Assembly (NCBI GenBank): GCA_030625685.1
Contig: DAOUQJ010000005.1
Span: forward strand, 1 to 64,000
Source of the DNA: Oscillospiraceae bacterium
GTDB taxonomy: Bacteria > Bacillota > Clostridia > Oscillospirales > Oscillospiraceae
Direction of reading: 5' to 3'
DNA length: 64,000 bases
The translations under genes were made by a program, and so were the position numbers. Of the stretch, positions 54,736 through 63,901 are shown one piece after another. Position 1 is the first letter of the stretch, and the number at the start of each line of letters is the position of its first letter. The notes below the pieces were generated by a model that worked only from the letters and a program-made list of their open reading frames with translations, made no database searches and was not told the DNA's origin.

Positions 54736-54888
54736 TATTACCTTTTCAAGCACCTAAATGAAGTATCTTCCACACTTTTACATGTTCTTTCTTTAGAGTT
54801 CGTCGTATCTACTTTGAAATAAAACTACACTCCAAGCACAAGATGATTTCCAAACCTACAGCAGACGGAATCAAACTTCATAATATGC

Positions 54889-55803
54889 TCATTTTCTCAC
54901 CGCAAGACAATAGTTGACATTATCAAAAGCAGTCATTGGGTATGAGCAATTTGATTTGTTGTAAGCACTAAAGTACTGTGCTGTCATTTCTTCTGGAGTT
55001 AAGTGCTCATATATGAGAAAACCATAATCTGATAACAATTTTTCTATAGTACGATAAGAATAACTTGCAAGCATCTTTTCATTTGCACTTGCCGCCAAAA
55101 TTGATTGCTTTTTTGATCTTTCTCCTGCTTTTTCTGTATAACTGTTTTCATCAGGATAATCAAATACAATTGAGCTACCCCTAGTTAAAATTGAACTTAT
55201 AGCGGAAATGACTCTCTCAAATTCTTGTTTTGTAAGATAATATGTAATACCTAGCATACTGCTAAAACTTATTTTACTGCTGGCAAACGCATCATCTTCA
55301 ATCAATGCCGTTTGCCACATTTCTCTTGTGAAATCGGCTTCAATATAGTTGACATTGTTGGGTATAATATTATTTGCATTTTTTAGGCGTTTTCGCTTAT
55401 CACTTGCTGTGATGGAATGATCGATTTCAAAAACTTGTATTTTGTCTGCCCAATTAGGTTGACGATAAGCAAAAGTATCATATCCAGCGGCAAAAATCAG
55501 GTATTGCTCTGCACCCATATGTACAGCTATTTCAAGCGCTTTTTCTGCATAGGCCGCTCTGGCAAGTGGTGTTGGAGATAATTGATTATCTACAATCCAA
55601 CTTAACGCTTCAACCTCATCTCCTATAAATGATGGGTTAAAATACTCGATACCGTTCGACATACTTATTGATATTTGACTGTATTCTTCATCAGTCAAGA
55701 GTTGCCTTGCAACGCTATCATCAAAAATTTTAACACTCTTATTTTCTGAGTGATACGCTCTTGAAAATGCACTAATAAGAGCAGTCATACTTTTTTGCTT
55801 CAT
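54889..55803 (-). CDS. SAM-dependent methyltransferase, LCM/PPM1-like family
   Basis: 304 aa. AGGAGGTGATTTATA precedes ATG 55803. Motifs: EYFNPSFIGDEVEALSW, the SAM loop YLIFAAGYDTFAYR (~100-113), the acidic strand QVFEIDHS, and NVNYIEADF. This family methylates carboxyl or small-molecule targets in bacteria; the substrate is not evident. It lies between the terS and HNH remnants of the decayed prophage, thus cargo. Confidence 0.85.
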   Translation of the reverse strand: MKQKSMTALISAFSRAYHSENKSVKIFDDSVARQLLTDEEYSQISISMSNGIEYFNPSFIGDEVEALSWIVDNQLSPTPLARAAYAEKALEIAVHMGAEQYLIFAAGYDTFAYRQPNWADKIQVFEIDHSITASDKRKRLKNANNIIPNNVNYIEADFTREMWQTALIEDDAFASSKISFSSMLGITYYLTKQEFERVISAISSILTRGSSIVFDYPDENSYTEKAGERSKKQSILAASANEKMLASYSYRTIEKLLSDYGFLIYEHLTPEEMTAQYFSAYNKSNCSYPMTAFDNVNYCLAVRK

Positions 55804-55983
55804 TATAAATCACCTCCTATACTTAATACACCTAACTAAACAAAAGAACAAGACTTTATTATTTTTCGATTTTGTGGTATAGTAGACATAGAAAAGCAAT
55901 AGAATTTACATTTCCGTCACATGTTTTGTGGCGGTTTTTCATCTCTTTAATAGAAAATGAAATTTTAGGAATATCTGAGATTT

Positions 55984-56109
55984 GTTGTGGTCGTCTTTCA
56001 ATACTTCACGTCTTATCTTTCGCCTTCTCGACTGCAATAAAGTGAATTGTTACTCATAGTTTGCTCACCTCTTTTCGGACAAATAAAAGCCATCCATTAC
56101 TGGACAGCT
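55984..56109 (-). pseudogene. Remnant of the HNH nuclease start plus terminator
   Basis: The stretch aligns with 16719-16848 of the intact prophage: the start codons of HNH (MSNNSLYCS-like), its leader and the AGCC..GGCT hairpin. The rest of the gene is missing. Beyond it (56110-56288) there is no gene, only an inverted repeat. Confidence 0.85.
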
Positions 56110-56288
56110 AAAAAATAATTGTATTGAATTTGTTTTCAAGTAAACATATCGAAAGTGCCAGCCTGTTAATAGATTTTATCTTTTTTATATGATTGTCCTA
56201 TGCATAAAACCCGACTATTTCAGAAAAACATAAGCGCCTTCCTTTCGGTTGGCACTCTGTAGTAGGTATCTAAATGGCTATTGTATAT

Positions 56289-56852
56289 TCAAATAATTCT
56301 TATAATTTCTGGTTCTTTTCTTAAAGGAATAGTAGGCACTTCAGCTGGGTAACCAATAATAATAGGAGCCACAATCTCATGATTTTCTGGAATTCCAAGT
56401 TGTTTAATCATATCTTTCGACTTGATATGTGTTGCAAAATTAATCCAGCATGTTCCAAGATTTCTAGATGTTGCTGACATCATAAAGTAACTACCTGCGA
56501 GGGCGCAATTAACTTTGGTGTTTTTTAGATTGGTATCCCCAATAATCAAAACTACAGTTGACGCATTATAAAAAATATTATACTCTTTGTTTTTCAAAAG
56601 TGTCTCATATTTTTTAACATTATCGTTGGGATTACTTTCAATCCAGTTAAGAATGTTACTTTTTGCTTCTTCTGATATGTTTTTCATTGCTATTCTATCA
56701 TTTATTATTATGAACTTCCATGGTTGTTCATTTCCTGAACTCGGGGCATAAGTACTTTCATGAATAATTTCTAATATTGTCTCAATAGGCACTTGTTTTT
56801 CTAAGTAATTTCTAACAGATCGTCGATTAATTAATATTTTTTTGTAATCCAT
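56289..56852 (-). CDS. Nitroreductase-family FMN oxidoreductase
   Basis: 187 aa. N-terminal RRSVRNYLEKQVPIETILEIIHESTYAPSSGNEQPWKFIII is the FMN-binding signature. NTKVNCALAGSYFMMSATSRNLGTCWIN and IPENHEIVAPIIIGYPAEVP complete the fold. Such enzymes reduce nitro compounds, flavins or quinones. It lies 76 nt downstream of an AraC-type regulator on the same strand. Confidence 0.93.
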   Translation of the reverse strand: MDYKKILINRRSVRNYLEKQVPIETILEIIHESTYAPSSGNEQPWKFIIINDRIAMKNISEEAKSNILNWIESNPNDNVKKYETLLKNKEYNIFYNASTVVLIIGDTNLKNTKVNCALAGSYFMMSATSRNLGTCWINFATHIKSKDMIKQLGIPENHEIVAPIIIGYPAEVPTIPLRKEPEIIRII

Positions 56853-56928
56853 ATAGAACTAACCTCAACTTATTTTTCTTTAATATATCATGAAGTTAGA
56901 AAAATATCTTGAATAAAGCTGCTATACT

Positions 56929-57735
56929 TTAATCAGATTCACTAGATAAAACTATTTCAATATCCTGATATTTTTTAAGAAATGTGGACGGAGAAGCTCC
57001 GAACATTTTTTTATAAGTTCTACTAAAATGAGCAGAATCTGAAAAGCCACATTCATATAACGCTGTAGTAAACGATTGGCCATACATAATATTTTTTATT
57101 GTTTGTTTTAGTTTTAACCATGAAATGTAGCTTTGAATAGAAGAGCCTGTTTGCATTTTAAATATGTGTGATATTCTACTTTCAGAAAGATTAACTGCCT
57201 TTGATATATCATACATTGAAACTCTGCTACATTTCATATCTTCTAATAAATTAAATACAGTTATTAGGCGAGAATCTTGCTTGTTAATAAATCTATTCGA
57301 TGCAAAAACAGTTTCTATAGTTTCTTTCGTAAACTTAATAGCTTCTTGAGAACTATATTCTCTAGCCTGTATTTTTTTTAAAGTATCAATTATAGTACTT
57401 GTATACTCTTCTTTAAGTTGAAGTTTACAATCATTTACAGCTCCACTTTTTTGCATAGCACCAATATTGTGAACCATCGGATCTAATATTATTATCGCAA
57501 TAGGATTGTTACATGAACTAATCTTATGCACTTGATTTGAAGCGATTACCACACTTTTTCGTTTTTCCCATCCTTGTCCAAAATCAATTTCAAATTCATG
57601 ATCTAATCCTACATAAATTTCTACAGGATAATGCTTATGAAAATCTGTTTGCAAGTTGTTTAGGAGCATCAAACTAGCCCCATGCCAATAGTAAATAATT
57701 GTATTATTATTTTTTTGTATGACGTTTGCATTCAT
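56929..57735 (-). CDS. AraC-family regulator with cupin-like domain
   Basis: 268 aa. The N-terminal part (FHKHYPVEIYVGLDHEFEIDFGQGW) is a cupin-type sensor. The C-terminal AraC domain has two HTHs (VSMYDISKAVNLSESRISHIFKMQTGSSIQSYI, then TTALYECGFSDSAHFSRTYKKMFGASPSTFLKKY). It probably controls the neighbouring nitroreductase. Confidence 0.93.
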   Translation of the reverse strand: MNANVIQKNNNTIIYYWHGASLMLLNNLQTDFHKHYPVEIYVGLDHEFEIDFGQGWEKRKSVVIASNQVHKISSCNNPIAIIILDPMVHNIGAMQKSGAVNDCKLQLKEEYTSTIIDTLKKIQAREYSSQEAIKFTKETIETVFASNRFINKQDSRLITVFNLLEDMKCSRVSMYDISKAVNLSESRISHIFKMQTGSSIQSYISWLKLKQTIKNIMYGQSFTTALYECGFSDSAHFSRTYKKMFGASPSTFLKKYQDIEIVLSSESD

Positions 57736-57850
57736 TTTTATCTCCTATTTCAACTAGCAATTACCAATAGTATTTAAGCCTCATTCTTTATTACACAGTA
57801 TAATAACAAATAACACAACAAACCTCAAGAATCTTCGCTTCAGTTAAAAG

Positions 57851-57965
57851 AAAACCACCTAATTCCTACAATGACATTAGGTGGTTTTCTTTGTTTATGC
57901 TAGATATATCTCGTCCAACAGCGGTCATTCAACAGGAGAATTTTTGACGCTTTTAATCAATTCCA
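57851..57965. repeat. Shared hairpin repeat (copy C) with flank
   Basis: AAAACCACCTAA / TTAGGTGGTTTT stem at 57851-57888, followed by a flank (GGATATATCTCGTCCAACAGC-like) that matches 20271-20355. The homology stops at about 57965 and jumps to sequence equal to 26170 onwards, so an internal deletion removed the replication genes. Confidence 0.85.
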
Positions 57966-57967
57966 TA

Positions 57968-58434
57968 ATCTTTTGCATTTGACTTTCCTTGCTCAGTCGT
58001 GTATCTTATGTAGTTATATTTTTGTTTGCCTTCTTCGGTATTGGTAGTACGAGGAGGGTCTTTTTACTGCCATAACATCAACGCTGCCAATAGCATGGAT
58101 ATCACCTGCTATGAACATAAGTACCTGCGATAGGTAATTTCGCTTCACTTAAATCCCCTTAAATGCGCCCATTGTTCAGGTGTTGCGCCTAGCTTGTGCA
58201 TGATTTCGCGTACATCTTCAAATGAACTTCTGACCGGATTTACTTTTCTCTATCTAAGAGTTCTGCTGTGCATCCAAGCTTCTCTGCCATTTCATCTTAC
58301 TTTTTTCATTGCCAATCATATAGAGTTGTAAGACTTCGGCAAAGATTTGATCTTGCTTTTCTTTTTTTCGCTTCACGTTGTGCTATGCCAAGTTTCACTT
58401 GTAGCATGGTATCACTTAATTTCTTGTAGTTGCT
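57968..58434 (-). pseudogene. Decayed early-operon fragment (HTH gene and neighbours)
   Basis: It aligns with 26187-26815: the start of the two-helix membrane gene, the small basic gene, and the HTH regulator (LGATPEQWAHLR-like on the minus strand, with stops). The join to the immA tail at about 58434 deletes the repressor switch. Confidence 0.8.
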
Positions 58435-58474
58435 TGCAAAAAGCATTTGATTACTATACGATAACACAAGGGTG
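58435..58474 (+). pseudogene. immA 3' tail, copy 2
   Basis: CAAAAAGCATTTGATTACTA and TATACGATAACRCAAGGGTG match 29625-29666 of the intact immA end. The frame (FDYYTITQGCN) is preserved for about 12 residues. Directly after it comes the pentapeptide-protein gene. Confidence 0.85.
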
Positions 58475-58524
58475 TAATATATTAAAATTACAAAGAACTC
58501 AACTAAATGGAGGAGCAAATACTT

Positions 58525-59178
58525 ATGAGTATACCTAGCCCAAAATTAGCAAAAACCCTTTCTCAAGTAAATGATTTTTCTACCTATACCCAAGATTTTA
58601 TAACAGAAGAAATACCAATTCAAAACACAGAGATTTGCAATGAAACAATTAAAGACACCGATTTTTCTAAACTCGAAATACAAACAAGCGTTTTTGAAAA
58701 CTGTACTTTTTATGATTGTAGCTTTGAAAACGCAACCTTTATCGATGTCATATTTCAGTCTTGTGATTTTTCAAACTGCAAATTTTCTGAGTCTTATTTT
58801 GAGAGATGTAAATTTAATCAATGTAAATGCGTTGGTATTGATTTGAGCAAGACGATCATAAAACAAAATACTTTTGAACAAACAAATTTACAGTACTCAA
58901 ACTTTGACGAAACAAAAATAACTGATGTTTTATTTTATCATATAAACTTTACTGAAGCTTCCATGTCTAGAGCTAAACTTAAAAGGTTTATAGCTAAAAA
59001 ATCCATTTTTTTAAATAATAATTTCTCTAAAACGCTGCTAGAAAAAATAGACTTTACTGAAAATGAATTTTCTATGCCAATAGTCTCTTCTCCTCCAATA
59101 GAGTTGAAAGGAGTAATTGTCAATACATTTCAAGCAGTAGAGTTGATTCGCATTTGGGGTATTATTGTAAATGATTAA
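58525..59178 (+). CDS. Qnr-like pentapeptide repeat protein
   Basis: 217 aa from ATG 58525 (GGAGGAGCAAATACTT upstream). From residue ~60 the A(D/N)LXX-type repeats run: CTFYDCSFENATFIDVIFQ, SCDFSNCKFSESYF, NTFEQTNLQYSNFDETKI. A short non-repeat tail (NTFQAVELIRIWGIIV) resembles the C-terminal helix of Qnr proteins that dimerise. The size equals the Qnr family (about 215 aa). It may shield DNA gyrase from poisons; this is inferred from fold. Confidence 0.85.
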   Translation: MSIPSPKLAKTLSQVNDFSTYTQDFITEEIPIQNTEICNETIKDTDFSKLEIQTSVFENCTFYDCSFENATFIDVIFQSCDFSNCKFSESYFERCKFNQCKCVGIDLSKTIIKQNTFEQTNLQYSNFDETKITDVLFYHINFTEASMSRAKLKRFIAKKSIFLNNNFSKTLLEKIDFTENEFSMPIVSSPPIELKGVIVNTFQAVELIRIWGIIVND

Positions 59179-59228
59179 AAATTATTAATAACAACTGCAG
59201 TAAAAATAGATAGAGCGTTGGTGTGATA

Positions 59229-59504
59229 ATGAACAATTTCAACCTAGCATTTACCGCTTATTTTCTATATGGAGTCTTTTTTGCAACGCGCATGATGTAT
59301 GAAGTTTTAGAATCAAGAAAAAATTGTACACCAATTACAAAGCAAACCATTGCAGTATGGGTGTTCGCTATTGTAGCTTATATTCCAATATATATGTATT
59401 GGTTTACTGAAATGTTAGTGTATTTACAGGCAATACCGTTTTTGTCTTTAGGAATAGTTTTGGCGCTTAATCAAAAGAAGAACGAAAAGCCAAATGAACA
59501 ATAA
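59229..59504 (+). CDS. Three-helix membrane protein, cargo
   Basis: 91 aa from ATG 59229 (a GTG at 59223 is possible). Hydrophobic helices lie at ~5-20, ~42-58 and ~62-80. The middle KNCTPITKQTIAVWVFAIVAYIPIYMYW pattern is unrecognised. It lies 50 nt after the pentapeptide gene and probably forms an operon with it. Confidence 0.65.
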   Translation: MNNFNLAFTAYFLYGVFFATRMMYEVLESRKNCTPITKQTIAVWVFAIVAYIPIYMYWFTEMLVYLQAIPFLSLGIVLALNQKKNEKPNEQ

Positions 59505-59567
59505 TAATTAAGTATTTATTTCTTTTTTTACAAATATAGTAACATATGTTCGATTATTGATAGTAAT

Positions 59568-59756
59568 GATGAAATCATAGAAAAGCTAGAATTTGAAAAA
59601 TTCACCCACGAACAGGACGTTTACGGAGCAGATGCAAACGGCTATTAAATGGAAAAAACCGGCCTCGGTGTGCGAACACCAAGGCCGACAAATATGTTCA
59701 GAGTGCCAAAAGAATTGGGAAACAACTGATCAATATACGATAACGCAAGCTTGCAA
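59568..59756 (+). pseudogene. Phage-gene tail, hairpin and third immA tail
   Basis: The end of an open frame (EIIEKLEFEKFTHEQDVYGADANGY) is visible up to 59648. A hairpin CGGCCTCGGTGT / ACACCAAGGCCG follows at 59660-59687, then at 59734-59749 TATACGATAACGCAAG repeats the immA end again. The three pieces resemble the immA-to-integrase interval of the intact prophage. Confidence 0.7.
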
Positions 59757-59897
59757 ATTGTCTTTTAGTTTTAATTGTGTTCCTCGGGAGTCTGGTTATT
59801 TGAACTTATGAAATGACTCAAAATCCCAAACATCAAACGTTATACTTGATGCTACGCAATATTGGACATCTGAAACTGGGTTAACCGAAACAAAGGA

Positions 59898-60239
59898 AAT
59901 ATGCGTAGCTGCAAAAGGAACGAAAATTGAATTACCAATTCTTCTTTCTGTTTGGTCCGCCCTACGTGCATCAAAAATCTGCAGAATAAGATGGGATGCA
60001 GTCAAATGCAATACACTTCACGTAAAAGAAGCTAAAGTCTAATCCGATAATCAAAGCATTAAAAGCAAGAAAGACTTTTTGAGGCAACAGAAAAATTGAA
60101 TTGCTTTGGTGCTCAAGAACGTATGGTCCATGCTACAAACAACATCATAAAAACGGTTTATTAGGACACTATGGATGAGTAACGAAACTCAGTAAATGAT
60201 GCTGTCAATTTGTACTTTAAAAACTTATTTACACTTTAA
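59898..60239 (+). pseudogene. Decayed integrase of the intact-prophage type
   Basis: The sequence aligns with 34814-35315 of the intact integrase: CVAAKGTKIELPILLSVW, RASKICRIRWDAVKCNTLHVKEAKV with a stop, and the RMVHATNNIIKTVY end. The HDLRH segment is deleted, and several stops break it. Confidence 0.92.
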
Positions 60240-60352
60240 ATCAATACCATTATTCATACCAATGAATATATCAATTAACTTCTTTAGAATTGGGTTTATT
60301 TGACTAATTCTATAATTCTTGTTATACTTATATGCATAACTCTATAACTAAC

Positions 60353-60395
60353 GTTCTCTAGCTTAGCAATTATAAGTTAGAGAACTTATTTTTTT
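60353..60395 (+). terminator. Strong hairpin upstream of the binding-protein gene
   Basis: GTTCTCTAGCTTA / TAAGTTAGAGAAC (13 bp, one G-U) with a 7-nt loop and a T-rich tail (TTATTTTTTT). It lies 65 nt before the ATG and could be a terminator or attenuator of the next gene. Confidence 0.75.
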
Positions 60396-60461
60396 AGAGA
60401 AATCCTAAAAAGGAGAAGAAAATTAACACAATCCATTAACCACTGAATTAAAGGAGATTTT

Positions 60462-61331
60462 ATGAAGAAATTTTTGATTTTACTTATATCTATTTGTTTA
60501 TTATTTTATATTGCTGCATGCGGTACTACAGCACAAAATAATAATAATGATACTAAACAAGTGCAAATCAATATTGGCCAAGACCCATACAATTTGTCCC
60601 TGCTTTCAATAAATATCATTAAGATACTTGCCGAAGAAAGAGGATATGACGTAAATATCACTAACGCTGACGTTGGTTTCTTATATCTAGGATTAGCAAA
60701 TGGGGATATCGATATTTATCCAGATACTTGGCCATCTCTACACAGTTCTTATCTCGAAGATTATGAAGATCAAATTGAAATAGCAGGAACAGTAACCGAC
60801 AACATACCATTTGGTATGGCTGTACCTTCATTTGCTAACTTTGATTCCATCGATGATTTAAAAAATAATGCTGATGAATTAGGAAATATAATATATGGAA
60901 TTGAGCCTGGCTCTGGTATGATGCTCACCGCCGAAAAAACATTAGACGCATATGAACTCAACGACTACTTTGAATTGATGCCAAGCAGCACCACAGCTAT
61001 GTTAGGCCAAGTAGAAGTTGCTATTGATGAAAATAGACCAGTTGTTTTTTTGGCATGGCGTCTACATACCATGTTTGCAAAATATGATATCAAATTATTG
61101 GAGGACCCTAAAGAAGTATGGGGCTCTGACAAAATGTGCATAGGCGCTAATCCTAATTTCAAAGAAAAGGCTCCTGATATGTATACCTTCATCCAAAATT
61201 TCAATTTAAGTATAGAAGAAGTTGAAAATGCCCTCTTCAAAATGGAAGACGAAGGAGCCACTATGGAAGATTTAGCTCATGACTGGATCAACAATAATTC
61301 AGACAAGATTGAGCAAATGTTCAATCAATAA
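60462..61331 (+). CDS. Glycine betaine/proline-type ABC transporter substrate-binding lipoprotein
   Basis: 289 aa. Lipobox LLFYIAACG (Cys 20) after a hydrophobic signal. OpuAC-type features include DIYPDTWPSLHSSYLEDYED (ligand Trp), GTVTDNIPFGMAVPSF, IYGIEPGSGMMLTAEKTL, VVFLAWRLHTMFAKYDIKLLEDPKEVWG. It delivers betaine- or choline-like solutes to a permease. No permease or ATPase is adjacent, so it is an orphan. AAAGGAGATTTT precedes the ATG. Confidence 0.93.
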   Translation: MKKFLILLISICLLFYIAACGTTAQNNNNDTKQVQINIGQDPYNLSLLSINIIKILAEERGYDVNITNADVGFLYLGLANGDIDIYPDTWPSLHSSYLEDYEDQIEIAGTVTDNIPFGMAVPSFANFDSIDDLKNNADELGNIIYGIEPGSGMMLTAEKTLDAYELNDYFELMPSSTTAMLGQVEVAIDENRPVVFLAWRLHTMFAKYDIKLLEDPKEVWGSDKMCIGANPNFKEKAPDMYTFIQNFNLSIEEVENALFKMEDEGATMEDLAHDWINNNSDKIEQMFNQ

Positions 61332-61379
61332 AAGTTGAAAAATAGTTTATTGGAAAACAGAAAAATCTTATCTGCTTTA

Positions 61380-61485
61380 AATTGGCACTATGAAAGCCAA
61401 ATTGCACCCATAAATGCACCAAAATGGTTGTATACCAACAGTTTAGGCTGTTATCAGGGGTTTTAACTCTCCTGACTTGCACTAC
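61380..61485 (+). other. Integrase 3' tail and third ssrA 3'-end remnant
   Basis: GCCAAATTGCACCCATAAATGCACC matches the end of the integrase gene (35315-35340) for part of its length. It is followed by GGTTGTATACCAACAG and the T-arm-like AGGGGTTTTAACTCTCCT of a decayed ssrA end. This is the old attR of the sister prophage. Confidence 0.8.
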
Positions 61486-61487
61486 TA

Positions 61488-61525
61488 AACAGTGATAAAT
61501 TTAATGATTTATCACTGTTTTTCTT
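61488..61525 (+). terminator. Terminator of third ssrA copy
   Basis: AACAGTGATAAAT / ATTTATCACTGTT, perfect 13-bp stem, T run. The next 200 bp to 61727 hold no gene; an ACGCGATAGT..CGTATG hairpin at about 61690-61722 is the SLH terminator. Confidence 0.85.
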
Positions 61526-61727
61526 TTTTGACAGCAATAAAGTTCATTTTTTACATTCTAATATTTTTGTTAGATATATTCTACATTTTGTCTTTATAGT
61601 CCAATAATCATATTTCTTTCACAATCTTCTCTCGCACTACTTATGTAGTACGAAAGCAATTCTATACTACCATACTTTTACATATAACAAGGCGGAAATA
61701 CTATCGCGTATGTCCGCTTAATTTTGA

Positions 61728-62638
61728 TTAATTATATTGAATAGTTATCAAATTGTAAATCATTCGAGCAACTTCTGCTCTGGTTGATGTAGCACTTGGG
61801 TTTATTTTATCATATCCGCTTCCATTTATAACATCTCTACTTATTAAGTATTCAATAGCTTTCACAGCATAACTCGATACTTCACCTCCATCAGTAAAGG
61901 CAGCCAGTCCATCTGCATTAACTGTCAATTGATCAAGTTTTTCACTTACTTCTAATGATTTATATAACATATACATCAAATCTTCTCTGCTAATTGCTGT
62001 GTCAGGTTGAAAGATATCTCCAAAAATTTCAGGTACTATGGCATTTTCTCTGGCAATCCTTATTTTTTCTGTATACCACATATCTTTTTCAATATCTGTA
62101 TAACCTACATCAGTCGCAACTGCTTCATGATTAAAAAATCTTACCATTAAAGTTGCAAACTCTGCTCTAGTAATCATTCCTTCAGGGGCAAATTCAGTTT
62201 TACTTCTTCCATTTACAATTTCTCTTGACCCTAACATTTCAATCGCTTCTTTACCCCAATGGTTCGAAATATCATCAAAAGTTTTGTCTACATATATAAG
62301 CGCATACTTACTTAAATGGTAAGTTTTAAATCTCATCACTCCATTTACTACTGTACCCTCCATGATTTGTGTGTCACCGTTTTCATCAATATGTACAGCA
62401 ACTACTTTGTGATTTTCATAATCACCTTTAATTGGAATTTCTACTACTATAGACACATCAGATTCAAAGTGTGTTTCTTTGCTATCTACAAATACGCTAA
62501 TATCATAAACTGGTAAGTGCCCTATTTGCTCTTCTAGCTCATCAGATAATTTAAGTTCAATTTTATCTATTCCCTTAATTTTAGCTTGTACTTTCTTTTC
62601 CTCTAATTCATTAAACGCCTCACCATTAAATGTGACTA
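61728..62638 (-). pseudogene. 5'-truncated SLH-protein gene
   Basis: The frame from about 62638 reads VTFNGEAFNELEEKKVQAKI, then the beta domain (DYENHKVVAVHIDENGDTQIMEG) and three SLH domains (FDDISNHWGKEAIEML..., YTDIEKDMWYTEKI..., FTDGGEVSSYAVKAI...). They are homologous to the end of the giant protein. No start or signal peptide exists; phage-like sequence begins at about 62690. The longest free-standing frame begins at GTG 62456. Confidence 0.85.
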
Positions 62639-62744
62639 CGTGCTCTTATTGATGCGTTATGATCATAGAGTTATGTACGATATCTAACATGACAAAACAC
62701 AGCTTGATGAAGCAAACTTAAGCTATGATATCTTTATAGAAAAG

Positions 62745-63230
62745 GAAAACTCTTCTATTGATGATGAATATTGACTTTGCAAATTCCCAGCAGCACAATG
62801 GGCACGATATGTATTGGTATACAGTTGAAAACCTCCCTTCTGTATTAATTAAGAATAGTCAGATAATTCTTGCTCTATTGCTATCAATCCTTTAAACTTA
62901 AAGTGCAAATAATAAAAATTTAATTTGACTCATGAACTTACTCAGTACGCAACAGGTAGTTTTTATATCAGATCGTCTCCTTATGATTCAAAAACCAAAC
63001 ACGAACTTCGTGCAGAGCGTTGGGAAATCAAAATCATAGATAGGAAATTGCTGAGATGTTTGGAGTGCCACAGGAAATAGCACAGAAAGCAATTGACTAC
63101 TATACCATACCCCAAAGTTGATCCTATTGTGTGATAGGGAGTATTAATAGTTTCCTAATTTTTTGCTTAGATTCAAACAATGAAATACTAATTTTTCAAA
63201 TAAATTAATACTGCCCCATAAAGGCGTAAG
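62745..63230 (+). pseudogene. Repressor tail and immA remnant, copy 3, with downstream flank
   Basis: GATGATGAATATTGACTTTGC matches the repressor end in part and is joined to immA sequence from 62793. GAACTTCGTGCAGAGCGTTGG and the tail at 63101-63116 follow with stops and small deletions. Homology extends past the stop to about 63230, the equivalent of 29790, directly before the cargo start. Confidence 0.88.
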
Positions 63231-63267
63231 AAACTCTATTCAGATTATAATTATAAAGGAATTTAAG

Positions 63268-63771
63268 ATGTACGATGAACTAACAGAAGTCGATATTAAT
63301 AAAATGCAGGAAGAAATCGACTATCGAATCAAAGTCCTGCGACCGCAGTATATTGAGGAAGTCAAAAGAACAAGAGAATTTGGTGATCTCAGTGAAAACT
63401 TCGAATACAAAGAAGCAAAGCGCGAAAAAAACAAAAACGACAGCCGTATCAGATATTTAGAACGAATGATTAAAACAGCCAAGGTCGTAGCAGTAAATCC
63501 AAAAACAGAAAAAATTGGATTGTTCGATAAAGTCGAAATATACTTTGAAGAAGATGATGAGACTGAAACAATTCAAATTGTAACTGCATTGCGACAAAAC
63601 GCTTTGGAGGGACTGATTAGCAAGGTCTCCCCATTAGGCAGGGCGATAATAGGACACAAAGCTGGAGATAGGGTTTACGTTGAGATAAGCTCTGATAACA
63701 GCTACTACATCAATATTCGCTCGGTTGTAAAAGGAAAAGACGATGAATCTCTACCAATAAGTACCTACTAA
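63268..63771 (+). CDS. GreA/GreB-family transcription factor
   Basis: 167 aa. The N-terminal coiled coil has the Gre pattern (KRTREFGDLSENFEYKEAKREKNKNDSRIRYLERMI), including the acidic tip (GDLSEN). The C-terminal part (YFEEDDETETIQIVTALRQ, SPLGRAIIGHKAGDRVYVEI) is the FKBP-like domain. It rescues backtracked RNA polymerase, or may act as a phage- or cargo-borne Gre paralogue. AAAGGAATTTAAG precedes the ATG. Confidence 0.93.
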   Translation: MYDELTEVDINKMQEEIDYRIKVLRPQYIEEVKRTREFGDLSENFEYKEAKREKNKNDSRIRYLERMIKTAKVVAVNPKTEKIGLFDKVEIYFEEDDETETIQIVTALRQNALEGLISKVSPLGRAIIGHKAGDRVYVEISSDNSYYINIRSVVKGKDDESLPISTY

Positions 63772-63901
63772 GTAATTTATAAGAATCTAAGGATTGTAAG
63801 ATAAGAAAATTTATATGTTAAATTGTTAATCGAAAACAACTCTGATATATCAAGAAATTAAAAAACGCCCCCATTGAAGGTACTAAAAGAAGGATTGAAT
63901 T

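Noticed and set aside
62456-62638. Short SLH gene starting at GTG 62456 as a functional gene
   Set aside because: The homologous frame continues upstream to 62638 and lacks any signal peptide, so the gene is truncated.
61728-62640. Gabija or other defence partner near the third immA
   Set aside because: Only SLH and GreA-type sequence is present; no ATPase or nuclease motif.
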